Assembly: GCA_020444165.1 (NCBI GenBank)
Contig: JAHLLK010000013.1
Coordinates: 1-64,000 of the forward strand
DNA from: Deltaproteobacteria bacterium
GTDB lineage: Bacteria > Desulfobacterota > Desulfarculia > Desulfarculales > Desulfarculaceae
DNA length: 64,000 nt
Direction of reading: 5' to 3'
A model generated the notes under the pieces. It searched no databases. It was not told where the DNA came from and worked only from the letters and a program-made list of their open reading frames with translations. Each line of letters starts with the position of its first letter. Position 1 is the first letter of the stretch. Positions 17,374 through 27,054 of this stretch are shown piece after piece. Made by a program: the position numbers and the translations under genes.

Positions 17374-20300
17374 CACCTGTCCTTACTTTCCGCAGCGGAA
17401 GTGGTCTGGGGCTTTTTCTGGAAGAACTCGCCCAACTTCTCCAGGGTGACGTAGAAAATGGGGGTGAACACCACGCCCAATACCGTGGCCAGGAGCATGC
17501 CGCCCAAGACCGAGGTGCCCATGGCCCGGCGGCTGCCGGCGCCGGCCCCGGTGGCGATGACCAGGGGAATGACGCCCAGGATAAAGGAGAAGGCGGTCAT
17601 GAGGATGGGCCGGAAACGGAGCCGGCAGGCCTCCAGGGCCGCCTCGATGATGCCCTTGCCCTCCCGGTCCCGGGCCTCCTTGGCGAACTCCACGATGAGG
17701 ATGGCGTTCTTGGCCGCCAGGCCCACCAGGAGCACCAGGCCGATCTGGGTGTACACGTTGAAGTCCAGGCCGCGGATGATGATGGCCAAGAAAGCCCCCA
17801 GCACCGCGATGGGCACCACCAGGATCACCGCGAAGGGGATCTTCCAGCTTTCATACTGGGCCGCCAGCACCAGGTACACAAAGACCACGGCCAGCACGAA
17901 GATGAAGGCGCCTGAGCCGCCGGTCGCTTCCTGGTAGGAAAGCCCGGTCCACTCGTAGCCCATGGCGGAGGGCAGTTTGGCCTTGGCCAGCGCTGCCATG
18001 GTGTTCAGGGCCTCGCCCGAGGAATACCCCGGCGCGGCCGAGCCGTAGATGGAGGCCGAGGGGTAGAGGTTGTAGCGGAAGATCACCTGCGGCCCGAAGA
18101 AGTCCTCGATCCTGGCCAGGGTGCTCAGGGGGATCATGGCCCCGGCGTCGTTCCTCACATCCAGCTTCCGGATATCCTCGGCCTGGGCGCGATACTTGGA
18201 GTCGGCCTGGACCCGCACCTGGTAGGTGCGGCCGAACTTGTTGAAGTCGTTCACATAGGTGGAGCCCATGTAGGCTTGCAGGGTGCTGAACACCGAACTC
18301 AGGGGCACGCCCAGGGTCTTCACCTTGGTGCGGTCCACGTCCACGAAAAGCTGGGGCACCCCGGCCCGGAAGGTGGTGTAAAGCCCCACCAGGCCGGGCT
18401 GGGCGTTGCCGTCTTCCACGATCTCCTGGGCCATCTGTTGCAGGGCGGGCAGGCCCATGGCGCCGCGGTCCTGGAGCATCATCTGGAAGCCGCCGGCCAG
18501 GCCCACGCCGGGGATGGGCGGGGTCACGAAGGCCGCGCAATTGGCGTCCTGGATCTTGGAGAGCTCCTTGCGGAGATGGCCGATGATCGCGGCCTGGGAC
18601 TCCGCCGGTTTGCCGGCCCGTTCGTCCCAGGGCTTGTAGATGATGTAGTTGCCGCCCATGTTCGCGTTGTTGGTGCCGTCCAAGAGCGAGTAGCCGATCA
18701 GGGCGATGTTGTTGGCGATGCCCGGAGTCTCGTCTATGATTTTGTTGACCTTTTCCACCACCATCTGGGTGCGCTCCAGGCTGGCCCCGTCGGGCAGCTG
18801 GATGTTGACCAGGGCGTACCCTTGGTCCTCCGGCGGGACAAAGGAGGTGGGCGTCGAGGTCATGCTGAAATACATGAGCGCCAAGAGGCCGCCGAAAACC
18901 ATGAATCCGATGATCAGCCGCCGCACCGCGGAGCCCACGATGCCCATGTAGGCGTTGGTGCTCTTGGTCATGCCCCAGTTGAAGGCCTTGAACACGGGGT
19001 TCCTGGTCTGCCGGGCGGGCCGCAGCAAGAGGGCGCAAAGGGTGGGGCTCATGGTGAGCGCGTTGATGGAGCTGAACACCGTGGCGGTGGCAATGGTGAG
19101 GGCGAACTGCTTGAACATGATGCCCGAGATGCCGGCCATGAAGGAAGCCGGGATGAACACGGCCAACAGCACCAGGGTGGTGGCGACGACCGGCCCGGTG
19201 ACCTCGGTCATGGCCTTGATGGTGGCTTCCTTGGCCGGCAGCCCGGTTTCCGCGATGTTGCGGGTGGCGTTCTCCACCACCACGATGGCGTCGTCCACCA
19301 CAATGCCGATGGCTAACACCAATCCGAACAGGGTCAGGGTGTTCAGGGAGAAGCCCAGGGCCGCCATGACCGAGAAGGTGCCGATCAAGGACACCGGGAT
19401 GGTGATGGCCGGGACGATGGTGGCCCGGAAATCCTGCAGGAAGATGTAGACCGTGAGGAACACCAGGAGCGCCGCCTCGAGCAGGGTGGTTATGATTTCC
19501 TTGATGGAGGCCCGGACCACGTCCGAGGCGTCATAGGAAATCACGTATTCCATGCCCTCCGGGAATTTCTCGGACAGCCGCTTCATGGCGGCCTGCACAT
19601 CATTTGACAACTGGATGGCGTTGGCCCCGGGGAGCTGGAACACGGCCAGGGTCACCGTGGACTTGCCGTTCAACTGGGAGGAGAAGGTGTAGTCCTTGGC
19701 GCCCAGCTCCACCCGGCCCACATCCTTGACCCGGATGATGCGGCCGTCGTTGGTGGCCCGCAGGATGATGTCCTTGAATTGTTCGGCGTTCTCCAGGCGG
19801 CCCAGGGTGGTCACCGTGAACTGGAAGGCCTGGCCCTTGGGGGCCGGGGCCTGGCCCACGATGCCGGCGGCCACCTGCACGTTCTGCTCCTGGATGGCGT
19901 TCACCACGTCGTCGGTGGTAAGCCCCAGGTACTTCAGGCGGTTGGGGTCCAACCACAGGCGCATGCTGTATTCGGCCGCGCCCCAGACCACCACATCGCC
20001 AACCCCCGAGATGCGGCTGATCTCGTCCTTGAGGTTCAGATAGGTGTAGTTGGACAGGTAGATGTCGCTGTAGCGCCCGTCCGGGGACGAGACGTTCACG
20101 GTCAGGGCGAAGTCCGGGGATTTCTTCTTGGTGGTCACGCCCAGGCGCTTGACGTCCTCGGGCAGCTTGGCCTGGGCCACCGCGACCCGGTTTTGCACCA
20201 GCACCGTGGCCATGTCCAGGTCGACCCCGGTTTTGAAGGTCACGGTGAGGTTATAGGAGCCGTCGGCGGCCGAAGTGCTGGACATGTAGAGCATGTCCTG

Positions 20301-20519
20301 CACCCCGTTGACTTCCTGTTCTATGGGCGCGGCCACGGTGTCCGCCACCACCTGGGCGTTGGCCCCGGGGTAGCTGGTGGACACGGTCACCGTGGGGGGG
20401 GCCATGTTGGGGTATTGGGCGATGGGCAGGCTGAACAGGGTGACCGCGCCGCCGATCACGATGATTATGGAAATCACCGCGCTGAAGATGGGGCGCTCGA
20501 TGAAGAACTTGGAAAACAT
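17373..20519 (-). CDS. RND multidrug efflux pump, inner-membrane transporter (HAE1/AcrB type)
   Basis: A 1048-residue AcrB/MexB-type proton-driven exporter. It starts MFSKFFIERPIFSAVISIIIV, the classical HAE1 N-terminus, and has SLPIAQYPNMAPPTVTVS, the VGIVVDDAIVVVENATRN helix carrying the paired Asp of TM4, and the C-terminal half LVGLAAKNAILIVEFAKEARD. Length matches the family. It forms a tripartite system with the adaptor 12 bp upstream and the outer-membrane channel before that. Substrate range cannot be read from sequence. Its stop codon overlaps the hydrolase start. Confidence 0.97.
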   Translation of the reverse strand: MFSKFFIERPIFSAVISIIIVIGGAVTLFSLPIAQYPNMAPPTVTVSTSYPGANAQVVADTVAAPIEQEVNGVQDMLYMSSTSAADGSYNLTVTFKTGVDLDMATVLVQNRVAVAQAKLPEDVKRLGVTTKKKSPDFALTVNVSSPDGRYSDIYLSNYTYLNLKDEISRISGVGDVVVWGAAEYSMRLWLDPNRLKYLGLTTDDVVNAIQEQNVQVAAGIVGQAPAPKGQAFQFTVTTLGRLENAEQFKDIILRATNDGRIIRVKDVGRVELGAKDYTFSSQLNGKSTVTLAVFQLPGANAIQLSNDVQAAMKRLSEKFPEGMEYVISYDASDVVRASIKEIITTLLEAALLVFLTVYIFLQDFRATIVPAITIPVSLIGTFSVMAALGFSLNTLTLFGLVLAIGIVVDDAIVVVENATRNIAETGLPAKEATIKAMTEVTGPVVATTLVLLAVFIPASFMAGISGIMFKQFALTIATATVFSSINALTMSPTLCALLLRPARQTRNPVFKAFNWGMTKSTNAYMGIVGSAVRRLIIGFMVFGGLLALMYFSMTSTPTSFVPPEDQGYALVNIQLPDGASLERTQMVVEKVNKIIDETPGIANNIALIGYSLLDGTNNANMGGNYIIYKPWDERAGKPAESQAAIIGHLRKELSKIQDANCAAFVTPPIPGVGLAGGFQMMLQDRGAMGLPALQQMAQEIVEDGNAQPGLVGLYTTFRAGVPQLFVDVDRTKVKTLGVPLSSVFSTLQAYMGSTYVNDFNKFGRTYQVRVQADSKYRAQAEDIRKLDVRNDAGAMIPLSTLARIEDFFGPQVIFRYNLYPSASIYGSAAPGYSSGEALNTMAALAKAKLPSAMGYEWTGLSYQEATGGSGAFIFVLAVVFVYLVLAAQYESWKIPFAVILVVPIAVLGAFLAIIIRGLDFNVYTQIGLVLLVGLAAKNAILIVEFAKEARDREGKGIIEAALEACRLRFRPILMTAFSFILGVIPLVIATGAGAGSRRAMGTSVLGGMLLATVLGVVFTPIFYVTLEKLGEFFQKKPQTTSAAESKDR

Positions 20520-20531
20520 TTGTCGCCCCTC

Positions 20532-21788
20532 TCAGTTTTTGGAGGCCTCGTTGGCTGCCTTGTCCGGGGCCGGAGCGGTGGCCGCCGGCTTTTCCGGGGC
20601 GCTCGCGGAGGCGGCTTTGGCCGGGGCCGCGGCGGCCGAGGCGGTTTCCGGGGTCACCTTCAGGCCCGGGCGCACCCGTAAGAGCCCGTTGACCACCACC
20701 CGCTCCCCGGCTTTCAGGCCGGTGCGGACCACCGCCAAGGTGTCTTCCTTGGGGCCCATGGTCACCCGGCGGAACTGGGCCACGTCCTGGTCGTCGATGA
20801 CGAAGAGATAGTTGCCCCCCTGGTCGATGCCCACAGCCAACTCCGGCACCAGAACCGCATCCTTCAACCGCTGCATGGGGATCCTGATCCGCACGAAAAG
20901 GCCGGGCAGGAGGCTCTGGTCGGCGTTGTCGAACACCCCCCGCACCTGCACCGTGCCGGTGGACTGGTCCACGTTGGGGTCGGCGTAATCCAATTTGCCC
21001 TTCCTGGGGTAGCCCACTTCATCGGCGGTGCCCATGTAGACCGCGTAGGGCTCCAGGCCGGCTTGGGCCAACTGGCCGGACTTCAGGGCTTTCTGGTAGC
21101 TCAGAATATCGTTTTCACTGATGTTGAAGTAGGCGTACATGGGGTCATCGGTGTAGATGGTGGCCAAGAGCGTGGCCTGGCCCGAGCCCACCAGGTTGCC
21201 CACATCCACCAGGTTGCGGCTGATGCGGCCGGAGATGGGCGCGGTGATGCTGGTGTAGCCCAGGTCGATCTGGGCGTTCTCCACTTCAGCCGCGGCGGAC
21301 TGGATGCCGGCCTTGGCCTTGGCCAGCTCGGCCCGGGCGGTCAAGACCTCCACCTCGCTCACCGCCCGGGTCTTGTAGGCGTTTTCCTTGCGCAACAGGG
21401 TGGCCTTGGCCAACTCCTCCTGGGCCTTGGCGGTGGCCAGGTCGGCCTTGGCCTGATTCAGCTTGGCCCGGAAGGGTTCCGGCTCGATGACGAACAGGAG
21501 CTGGTCCTTTTTCACCATGCCCCCGGGCTCGAAGTTGATGCTGTCCAGGAAGCCGGACACCCGGGCCCGCAGCTCCACGGATTTGACCGCGGCGGTGTTG
21601 CCGGTGAAATCGGCATACTCCACCACGTCCCGGACCACCGGGGCGGCTACGGTGACCTTGGGGGGAGGTGGGGCCTGGTAGGTGTCGGATTTGTTGTCGC
21701 AGGCCGCGATAACCAAAAGAGCGGACAGGCCGGCGGCCGCCAGGCCGGTCCGGGCCCAGCCGCCCCAAGAGTTGTGCATTGCAGTCAT
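20532..21788 (-). CDS. RND efflux periplasmic adaptor lipoprotein (AcrA/MexA type)
   Basis: A 418-residue membrane-fusion protein. The N-terminus ends in a lipobox, VIAAC, followed by DNKSD, so it is probably acylated. The barrel-sandwich half-motifs GFLDSINFEPGGMVKKDQLLFVIE and ITAPISGRISRNLVDVGNLV flank a long alpha-hairpin (about 105-175). The C-terminal tail is Ala/Pro-rich low complexity (about 375-418), longer than usual. ATGs at 21788 and 21779 are both possible starts. It bridges the pump downstream and the outer-membrane factor upstream. Confidence 0.95.
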   Translation of the reverse strand: MTAMHNSWGGWARTGLAAAGLSALLVIAACDNKSDTYQAPPPPKVTVAAPVVRDVVEYADFTGNTAAVKSVELRARVSGFLDSINFEPGGMVKKDQLLFVIEPEPFRAKLNQAKADLATAKAQEELAKATLLRKENAYKTRAVSEVEVLTARAELAKAKAGIQSAAAEVENAQIDLGYTSITAPISGRISRNLVDVGNLVGSGQATLLATIYTDDPMYAYFNISENDILSYQKALKSGQLAQAGLEPYAVYMGTADEVGYPRKGKLDYADPNVDQSTGTVQVRGVFDNADQSLLPGLFVRIRIPMQRLKDAVLVPELAVGIDQGGNYLFVIDDQDVAQFRRVTMGPKEDTLAVVRTGLKAGERVVVNGLLRVRPGLKVTPETASAAAAPAKAASASAPEKPAATAPAPDKAANEASKN

Positions 21789-21867
21789 GGTCCGGTCCCG
21801 TGCAAAAGGCGATTGGTTGGGGCTCCGGCCGGGGCTCGCCGCCCCGGGCCGGTGCTCTGGGATCTAC

Positions 21868-23430
21868 TCAGTTCTGGGCCGCGGCAGGTACGGCCCGAAA
21901 CAGCGGAGTCTCTTGGGCCGCCTGGCCCGTGGGGGCCGGGGCTGGGGCGGGCTCAAAGGGCACGGCCTCGTTCAGGGCCGGGTTCCAGCCGCCGCCCAGA
22001 GCCTTGTACAAGGACACCAGGTTGCTGGAGGCAGCTCCCCGGGCCTGCGCCAACTGGTCCTCGAAGTTGAACAAGTCGCGCTGGGAATCCAGGACGGTCT
22101 GGAAGTCGGTGAGACCGTCCCGGTAAAGCTGCATGGAAAGCTCCACCGAGCGCTTGGCCGCCTCCACCGACACGCCCAGGGCCTTTTCCCGTTCCTTTTG
22201 CCCGGTGAAACCGGCCAAGGCGCTCTCCACCTCCGAAATAGCGGTCAAAATGGTCTTTTCGTAGTAGTACAGCGCCTGTTCGGTCAGGGCGTCCTGCACC
22301 TTGATCTGGGCCCGGATGCGGCCGGCGGAGAAGATGTTCCAGGAGAAGGAGGGCCCAATGCCGTAGGCCCGGCTGCTCCAGTCAAACCAGTTGGCCGAGT
22401 TGGTGGTGGAGAACCCGAAGTTGCCCAACAGCGAGAATGTGGGATAGAGATCGGCCGTGGCGATGCCGATGCGCGCGGTCTGGGCGGCCAATTGCCGCTC
22501 GGCGCTGCGGATGTCCGGGCGCTGGCGCAAGAGGTCGGTGGGCACGCCCACCATCACCCGGGTCGGCGGGGCGGGGATGTCCTGGGGGATCACCAACTGG
22601 TCAAAGATCCGGCTGGGCACCGTGCCCAGGAGCACGGCCAGCGCGTTGATGGACTGGGTTACCGTGATCCTGAGGGGGGGCACCTCGGCCTCGGTGCTGG
22701 CCAGGATCCGCTCGGCCTGGGCCACGTCCAGGTCGGTGGCCAGGCCGGCCTTGAAGCGGTCCCGGGTGAGCTGCAGGGCGCCCATCTGCGACTTGATGTT
22801 GCCAAAGGCCGAGGCGAGCCGGGCCTGGGCGGTGCGCAGCGACAAATAGGTGTTGGCCACCTCGGCGAAGAGGGAGACCTGGGCGTCGCGGCGGTCCTCC
22901 ACGCTGGTCTGGAGGTCGTCCTGGGCCGCTTCCACCGAACGCCGGACGCGGCCGAACAGGTCGATTTCCCAACTGGCGTCCAACCCGGCCTGGTAGGCGG
23001 TGAAGCGCGCCCCGGCGGGGGAGCCGTAGTTCTCGCTGTTGCGATTCTCCTCCACGCTGCCGGCGGCGTCCAGGGAGGGGTAGAGATAACCGCGGGCCAC
23101 GCCCAGCCGGGCGCGGGCTTCCCTGACCCGGGCCACCGCCGTCTTGAGGTCGAGGTTCTCCCGGGCGGCTTGCTCGATGAGGCTGGTGAGGGTGTCATCG
23201 TGGAACACGGTCCACCAGGTGGTCAACTCGGCCTGTCCGGTGACCAGGGCCGGGTCTTCCATCTGCTTCCAGGCGGGCGGCGCGTTCACTTCCGGAGCCT
23301 GGTAGTCCGGGCCCACCAAACACCCGGTGCTCATGAGCAAGACGGCAACGGCCAGGGCCGCCCCCCACGGCCGGACCCAGCGGGACGGCGCTATGTTTTT
23401 GTGACGAACCTTAAGAAGAATAGAAGACAT
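21868..23430 (-). CDS. Outer-membrane efflux channel lipoprotein (NodT/OprM family)
   Basis: A 520-residue TolC-superfamily channel. I place the start at the ATG at 23430 because it gives a normal signal peptide with lipobox STGC (Cys37) followed by LVGPDYQAPEV, the standard OprM-type mature N-terminus; upstream open frame is not conserved-looking. Two repeated halves typical of the family are visible (DLKTAVARVREARARLGVARG and the later QRPDIRSAERQLAAQTARIGIA block). It is the first gene of the operon, unlike most mexAB-oprM layouts where the channel comes last. The C-terminus is Ala/Pro-rich. Confidence 0.93.
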   Translation of the reverse strand: MSSILLKVRHKNIAPSRWVRPWGAALAVAVLLMSTGCLVGPDYQAPEVNAPPAWKQMEDPALVTGQAELTTWWTVFHDDTLTSLIEQAARENLDLKTAVARVREARARLGVARGYLYPSLDAAGSVEENRNSENYGSPAGARFTAYQAGLDASWEIDLFGRVRRSVEAAQDDLQTSVEDRRDAQVSLFAEVANTYLSLRTAQARLASAFGNIKSQMGALQLTRDRFKAGLATDLDVAQAERILASTEAEVPPLRITVTQSINALAVLLGTVPSRIFDQLVIPQDIPAPPTRVMVGVPTDLLRQRPDIRSAERQLAAQTARIGIATADLYPTFSLLGNFGFSTTNSANWFDWSSRAYGIGPSFSWNIFSAGRIRAQIKVQDALTEQALYYYEKTILTAISEVESALAGFTGQKEREKALGVSVEAAKRSVELSMQLYRDGLTDFQTVLDSQRDLFNFEDQLAQARGAASSNLVSLYKALGGGWNPALNEAVPFEPAPAPAPTGQAAQETPLFRAVPAAAQN

Positions 23431-23852
23431 AAGTTTCACCAAGTCAGCCCGCGTAAGGGGGTTTCCGGCGCATCCCCGGGCAGGGGAGGAGTACGTCGGG
23501 CAGGGTTGGGGAAGCTCGAGAGCCAGGAATCCTGCTTTGCGGGAGATGCCGGGCGGGTTGGGCGCCGGGCATCCGGGAGTCTGGGGCAAAGAGGGTTTTA
23601 CCTCGACTCTCAGACCGTTAAGACACGTATTCCCGTGAGGAAGCTAAACCTCCCCCCGGGCCTCCTGACCAGTGAGCTTCCTGGGGTGAATCCCCGGCCC
23701 GCTTGCAGCCTAAAGGCATGCACCGTAGAGCCCATGCCAGGCTCAGTTAAACGTAAAAGTAGGTTTTTTGTAGGGTGTTACGCACCTCGACCGCCATTTG
23801 AGCCACCCCGATAGTAAGTGATTTCAACCAAGAAATGCAAGGAATGGCTTGA
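23431..23852. other. Intergenic region upstream of the RND operon
   Basis: About 420 bp without a gene. It should hold the promoter of the minus-strand efflux operon. AT-rich patches lie at 23395-23430 and 23750-23775; I see no clear operator palindrome and no adjacent regulator gene. Confidence 0.4.
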
Positions 23853-25397
23853 TTATTTGCCGGCGGTTCGGCGCTCCCAGCGCCGCGGGGCCGCGGCCGG
23901 TCGGAGCGGCCGGGCTTCCCGCGGCCGTCCGGCCGGCCCCCGGGGGGACAGGCCCAAAAGTTTGGCCAGATAAAGGGAGATGATCCGCAGGTCGCCCAGG
24001 GGGCCCTGGCGCACCAGATAGCAGGCCTCGGCCGAATACACCTCCTCGGGATCGCCGTCCGGCCCCAGGAGCACGCTGGCCGCGTCCAGGAGCCCGGCCG
24101 GGGCCTGGCGCCGGAGCGCCTTGCGGTCCGGCGCCAGGGCCGCGGTCTCTTCCGAGGTCATGGCCGCCAGGCCCACCAGGGCCAGGTCGCCCTTGGCCAC
24201 GGCGCACAACCCCGGCAAAAAACGGCGGAAAAAATGCCGGCCATTGCAGGCGCCGGGGTGGTTCAGCCCCGGCTCCAGGGACCACAGGTCAAAAGTGGCC
24301 GGGGCCTCGGATTCGGCCAGGGGCAGGCGGCAGACCTCGAAGCGCCGGAGCCCCCCGCCCCGGGGCCGCCCGTGCCAGGCCAGGGAGGCCAGGGTCAGGG
24401 GCAGGCACATGACGCACAGGGCCACCCCCAGGCCCCGGTTCACCAACAGCCTGAGGCCCCATTGCAGGCGGGAGCGGTCCGGCCCCTCGGGGCAGGCCCC
24501 CTCCCACACGCCCTTGGGCGCGTCGGGCTGCATGCGGATCATGAGGGCGCGGTCCACCAGGGCGCGCTGCACCTGCACCCCCGGAGTGAGGCGGCTGTGG
24601 GCCAGCACCACGCTGCGCTCCACCCGGGACTGCCGCTCCAAGACCGCGCCCTGGCCCAGCACGGCCCAGGGCCCCACCCGGGACTCGGCCTCCAGCCGGC
24701 AACCGGGCCCCAGATACACCGGCGGCGCCACCTGGGCCGTGGGGTGCAGGTTCACCTCGGGGCCCAGCCACACTCCCGGCTCCACCTGCCGGGCCCCCAG
24801 GACCAGCCCCGGGGCCTTGCCGGCCAGGATCTGGCGGTGGGACTCGAAAAGCTCGGCGTGGCTGCGGCAAGAGAGCTGGCAGTGGGTGTGGGCCACCCGG
24901 GCCACGCTCTGCTGGAGCTGGTCCAACAGCTCCTTTTCCCCCCAGGAGGGGTCCAGGCGGCGGAACAGGCCGTGCTCCAGCCAGGCCCAGCCGCTGAACT
25001 CGCGCTGGAGCCCGGTGGTGATCAGCAGCGAGCGCCCGGCCGGCGGACGGCAGGCGGCCAGGTTCAGCCAGGGCAGGCGGTTGGCCTGGGCCAACAGCAC
25101 CGGCTCCCGGGTGGGGCAAGGCAGGGGGGCCAGGGCCTCGAAAGGCCGGGCCGGGTTGCCGGTGGTGAGGTAGTGGAGGTGGAGATTCCAGCGGGAGCCG
25201 TCGCCCAGGCAGCTCTGGGCCTTTTCCACCGCCGTGTCCACCACCAGGTGCACTTCCCGGAAGCCCTGGGCAGCCAGGCGGTCCAGCACGTGCAGCACAA
25301 AGGGCCGGTCCATGAGCGGCATGAGAAAGTCCGGCCGCCGCTCGCCGGTGCGGCGCAGCAGGGGGGAGCGGCCCAGGGCCAGGAGCACGGCCTTCAT
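23853..25397 (-). CDS. Nucleotidyltransferase-like / left-handed beta-helix / sugar-transferase-like fusion protein
   Basis: A 514-residue protein starting at the ATG overlapping the kinase stop (ATGA). Residues 1-180 resemble an NDP-sugar pyrophosphorylase (MKAVLLALG, PLMDRPFVLHVLDRLAAQGFREVHLVVD), but the GGxGxRL loop is degenerate (LGRSPLLRR), so activity is doubtful. Residues about 205-290 are hexapeptide repeats of a left-handed beta-helix (PGVWLGPEVNLHPTAQVAPP and following). The C-terminal part has a hydrophobic segment (LGVALCVMCLPLTLASLAW) and motifs of bacterial sugar transferases of the WcaJ/PglC type (FFRRFLPGLCAVAKGDLALVG; GDLRIISLYLAKLL). It may prime glycan synthesis on a lipid carrier (inference). 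Confidence 0.7.
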   Translation of the reverse strand: MKAVLLALGRSPLLRRTGERRPDFLMPLMDRPFVLHVLDRLAAQGFREVHLVVDTAVEKAQSCLGDGSRWNLHLHYLTTGNPARPFEALAPLPCPTREPVLLAQANRLPWLNLAACRPPAGRSLLITTGLQREFSGWAWLEHGLFRRLDPSWGEKELLDQLQQSVARVAHTHCQLSCRSHAELFESHRQILAGKAPGLVLGARQVEPGVWLGPEVNLHPTAQVAPPVYLGPGCRLEAESRVGPWAVLGQGAVLERQSRVERSVVLAHSRLTPGVQVQRALVDRALMIRMQPDAPKGVWEGACPEGPDRSRLQWGLRLLVNRGLGVALCVMCLPLTLASLAWHGRPRGGGLRRFEVCRLPLAESEAPATFDLWSLEPGLNHPGACNGRHFFRRFLPGLCAVAKGDLALVGLAAMTSEETAALAPDRKALRRQAPAGLLDAASVLLGPDGDPEEVYSAEACYLVRQGPLGDLRIISLYLAKLLGLSPRGPAGRPREARPLRPAAAPRRWERRTAGK

Positions 25398-26023
25398 GCC
25401 CCGGCCTCCCGGGCCGGAACCCGTCCGGCCAACCGCGCCGTCACCCGGGCCACCGCCTGGGCGGGGGGGCGGTCGCCGGCCACCACCACATCGGCCCAGG
25501 CCCGAAGCGGAGCCACGTGCGCCTCGAACATGGGCCGCACCGTGGCGGCGAACTGTTGCCGCACCCCCGCGGCGCTGCGGCCCCGGGTGGCGGTGTCGCG
25601 GGCCAGACGGCGAGCCAGGCAGGCCTCCTGGTCCAGGTCCACGAAAATTTTCAGGTCCAACCAGGGCCGCAGGCGGTCGTGCAAGGCGTGCAGCCCTTCC
25701 ACGATGAGCAGTCCGCCGGGGGCCAGGGGCCGCACCCCGGCGTCCCGGGTGTGCCGGGCGAAGTCGTACACCGGCTGCTCCACCGCCTGGCCGGCTTGCA
25801 GCCGCCGGAGCTGGGCCACCAAAAGCTCCCAATCCAGGGCTCCGGGGACGTCGAAGTTCTCGGCGGCCCGCCGGGCCGGGGGCAGGGCGGCCAAGTCGCG
25901 GTAATAGGCATCCAGTTGGAACACCACCGGGCCCCGGGCGGCCAGACTTTGGGCCAGGGCCTGGGCCAGGGTGGTCTTGCCGGCGCCGGAGGGACCGGCT
26001 ATGCCCAGGGTGGTGACGTACAA
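25394..26023 (-). CDS. Uridine kinase-like P-loop kinase
   Basis: About 209 residues if the TTG at 26023 is used; it is preceded by AAAGGA 9-12 bp upstream and gives the normal uridine-kinase length. In-frame ATGs lie further upstream (open to 26275) but would add an uncharacteristic tail. The Walker A motif is GPSGAGKTT, followed by FQLDAYYRDL and, later, LIVEGLHALHDRLRPWLDLKIFVD, matching the uridine kinase / phosphoribulokinase family. It phosphorylates a nucleoside or similar small molecule. Translational coupling to the nucleotidyltransferase/sugar-transferase fusion suggests a shared role in nucleotide-sugar supply (inference). Confidence 0.8.
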   Translation of the reverse strand: MYVTTLGIAGPSGAGKTTLAQALAQSLAARGPVVFQLDAYYRDLAALPPARRAAENFDVPGALDWELLVAQLRRLQAGQAVEQPVYDFARHTRDAGVRPLAPGGLLIVEGLHALHDRLRPWLDLKIFVDLDQEACLARRLARDTATRGRSAAGVRQQFAATVRPMFEAHVAPLRAWADVVVAGDRPPAQAVARVTARLAGRVPAREAGA

Positions 26024-26277
26024 ATACCTATTATCCTTTCGTGTTTGGTCTTGGCCCTCTGCATGGGGCCCGGCAGGCAAACCTCTACGCGTCTCGAACC
26101 CCGCTTCGGACGAGGACATTCTAATACAAATCAGCATCCCCGGGGGGGATTCGCGGCGGCCGGGGGCAAAAACCCGGGCCAAGGCCCACGCCCGCGGGAA
26201 GCTCGCGACGGCGGGGCCAGGCATGTTAAGCTGGAACCGCAGGCGTTTACTCAACCCTAGTTTGGGGAGCAGCACCC

Positions 26278-27054
26278 ATGAGCTTCCGTGGTCCGGAACT
26301 GAGTGTGGTCATTCCTACCCTGGGCCGCCCGGAGGGCCTGGCCCGTTGTCTGGAGGCCCTGCCCCAGGCGGCGGACAGCCAGGCGGAGATCCTGGTGGTG
26401 GCCAGCACCGGGGACTTGCCCACCCGGCGCATGTTGGCCGGCCGGCGGGACTTGAAGCTCATCCTGGAGGAGCGGCCCGAGGGGGCGGTCAGGGCCTTCA
26501 ACCGGGGCTTCCAGGCGGCCACCGGCAAGTGGCTGACCTGGCTGAACGACGACGCCTATCCCCTGCCCGGGGCATTTCAAAAGGCCATGGATTTCCTGCA
26601 GCGGCCGGAGAACCGCAAGGTGGGTCTGGCCGCCCTGTACCACACCTGGGAGGTGAAGCGGAACTGGGCCGACCAGGTGGAGCACGACGGCCGAGGTTAT
26701 GGGGTGTTCCACGTGCGGGGCACCCTTTACGCCAACTTCGGCCTGGGGCGGCGGGAATTGTTCGAAGAGTTGGGCTGGTGGGACCATAATTACTATTTTT
26801 GGGGCGGCGATCCCGACTTCTCGCTCAAGGTGTGGGAGGCCGGCTATGAGGTGAAGGGCTGCCCCGAGGCCCTGATCTGTCACGACTGCAAGGACGACAC
26901 GCGCCGCCGCCGGGACGAGGCCCGGGCCCGGGCCGACAACGAGCGGCTGTTCGCCAAGTGGGACCTGCCGCCCAAGAACACCCGGGCCAATGACTTTGAC
27001 CCCGAGCGCCCCTGCAAGCTGCGGGGCCGGCGGCCCGGCTGGGAGTTTTTATGA
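26278..27054 (+). CDS. Family 2 glycosyltransferase
   Basis: A 258-residue GT-A fold enzyme. It begins ELSVVIPTLGRPEGLARCLEAL, has the metal-binding DxD equivalent in TWLNDDAYPLPGA, and an acceptor-site segment YYFWGGDPDFSLKVWEAGY. It has no membrane segment. It opens the plus-strand glycan cluster; its stop overlaps the start of the next glycosyltransferase (ATGA). Sugar donor and acceptor cannot be told from sequence. Confidence 0.9.
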   Translation: MSFRGPELSVVIPTLGRPEGLARCLEALPQAADSQAEILVVASTGDLPTRRMLAGRRDLKLILEERPEGAVRAFNRGFQAATGKWLTWLNDDAYPLPGAFQKAMDFLQRPENRKVGLAALYHTWEVKRNWADQVEHDGRGYGVFHVRGTLYANFGLGRRELFEELGWWDHNYYFWGGDPDFSLKVWEAGYEVKGCPEALICHDCKDDTRRRRDEARARADNERLFAKWDLPPKNTRANDFDPERPCKLRGRRPGWEFL

